Shown in pieces: positions 63,609-64,000 of a stretch of DNA of 64,000 nt. Position numbers and translations under genes: made by a program. How positions within the stretch are numbered: position 1 is the first letter of the stretch; the number at the start of each line of letters is the position of its first letter. Source of the stretch: Blastocystis sp. Blastoise (Eukaryota; Sar; Bigyra; Opalinata; Blastocystidae); contig JBBPEB010000018.1 of assembly GCA_039096225.1 (NCBI GenBank), positions 62,001-126,000 of the forward strand, written 5' to 3'. The notes beneath the pieces are model-generated. The model was not told the origin of the DNA. It saw only the letters and a list, made by a program, of their open reading frames with translations, and did no database searches.

Positions 63609-63755
63609 AAAGGTGTTCGTGAAATCTTACAAGCAGGAATTGAGCCATTTTTAGAGGATCTTCTTCCTGACTCTATAGGTAGAGGTTGCTATGAATTATG
63701 CAACGCATTATCTATAAGAATCGATATGAAGAAAATCGATAATATTATTATTTAA
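60986..63755 (+). CDS. Armadillo/HEAT-like repeat protein, unrecognised
   Basis: About eleven exons on the plus strand join in phase and end at TAA 63753-63755. The N-terminus, MNQTRFDIDDLCKEALSGI, is followed by helical repeats of ~42 residues, with roughly one repeat per exon: VIVESSFNIIEKL, VVRHGLSLLRSLI, NAFISLHAVYIFSWI, QCVSACFILANQV, STYMILFLSEISKS, TLLTACLCFLNTI, KFVITCLGMIQLLA, TICQIIVGILINIV, NPLIYNCLSFLLFLSYS and RGCYELCNALSIRI. The pattern of buried Leu/Ile/Cys with a helix-breaking turn is typical of armadillo repeats. I do not recognise the family and see no other domain. The start could also be further upstream, as the frame is open to 60907. Confidence 0.7.
63556..63604. repeat. 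(TA)n run forming an intron
   Basis: About 48 bp of TA immediately before an exon of the armadillo-like gene (EKGVREILQAG). Confidence 0.9.
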
Positions 63756-64000
63756 ATATATATATATATTTATTCTTTATTCAAAGTTGGTTGTATTTAC
63801 CTGTATATATAATATAATTATTCATTTTCATTCTTTTTTTTGGTAGTTTTAACTATAATAAAATAGTAACATTTATTCTTTTTCAATTTTTTTTTTTCTT
63901 CTTCTTCTTCATGTTTTTTCATATTTTATAAGTTTCTTTATAAGAACTTCTTTTCAGATACTTTTTTTTTGAATTCATGTTTTATATAATTTTTTCTTTA
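63756..64000. other. 3' flank of the armadillo-like gene
   Basis: T-rich sequence with cttcttcttctt near 63899. No gene is visible before the window ends. Confidence 0.5.

Overview
The window is AT-rich nuclear DNA from an intron-rich microbial eukaryote. Spliceosomal introns (GT...AG, typically starting gtatat and ending tatag) interrupt nearly every gene, and the genes encode eukaryote-only machinery: coatomer, SWR1-type ARP6, LSm4, TFIIH p34, a MOT1 ATPase and cytosolic ribosomal protein uS8. Low-complexity repeats fill introns and spacers. I cannot name the lineage from the sequence alone; an amoeboid, fungus-like or other AT-rich protist genome would fit.

Region 1 (1-24,000) is repeat-rich and poor in intact genes. 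It holds degenerate dispersed modules, two related tRNA-like sequences on the minus strand, a ~600 bp purine-rich tract, a decayed Gly-Ser-Ser repeat gene cut by introns at repeat borders, an isolated very GC-rich hairpin, and three copies of a ~3 kb non-coding element that each end in the same compact two-part hairpin. The third copy sits in an intron of a minus-strand gene. Next to it lie exons of a NOL6/UTP22 (Nrap) homologue that carry frameshifts, in-frame stops and a lost splice acceptor, so it is probably a pseudogene.

Region 2 (24,000-64,000) is gene-dense. In order: a PRA1 family protein (+); a ~10 kb MOT1/BTAF1 gene (+) whose introns contain 5-, 7- and 9-bp satellite arrays; a BTB/T1-like protein (-); a secreted GH29 alpha-L-fucosidase (-); LSM4 (+); a cold-shock-domain protein (+); a PRELI/MSF1 protein (-); ARP6 (-); TFIIH p34/TFB4 (+); an eEF1B-gamma-like GST-fold protein (+); coatomer gamma (-); a Sir2-type sirtuin with an acidic tail (-); RPS15A (-); and an unrecognised armadillo-like protein (+).

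These are mostly housekeeping genes with no operon logic. Several are transcription or chromatin factors (MOT1, ARP6, TFB4, sirtuin). Neighbouring genes often face away from each other, sharing short (ARP6/TFB4, ~250 bp) or long intergenic promoters. Exon joins were made by hand from frame, phase and GT-AG rules, so small exons and start codons are the least certain parts.
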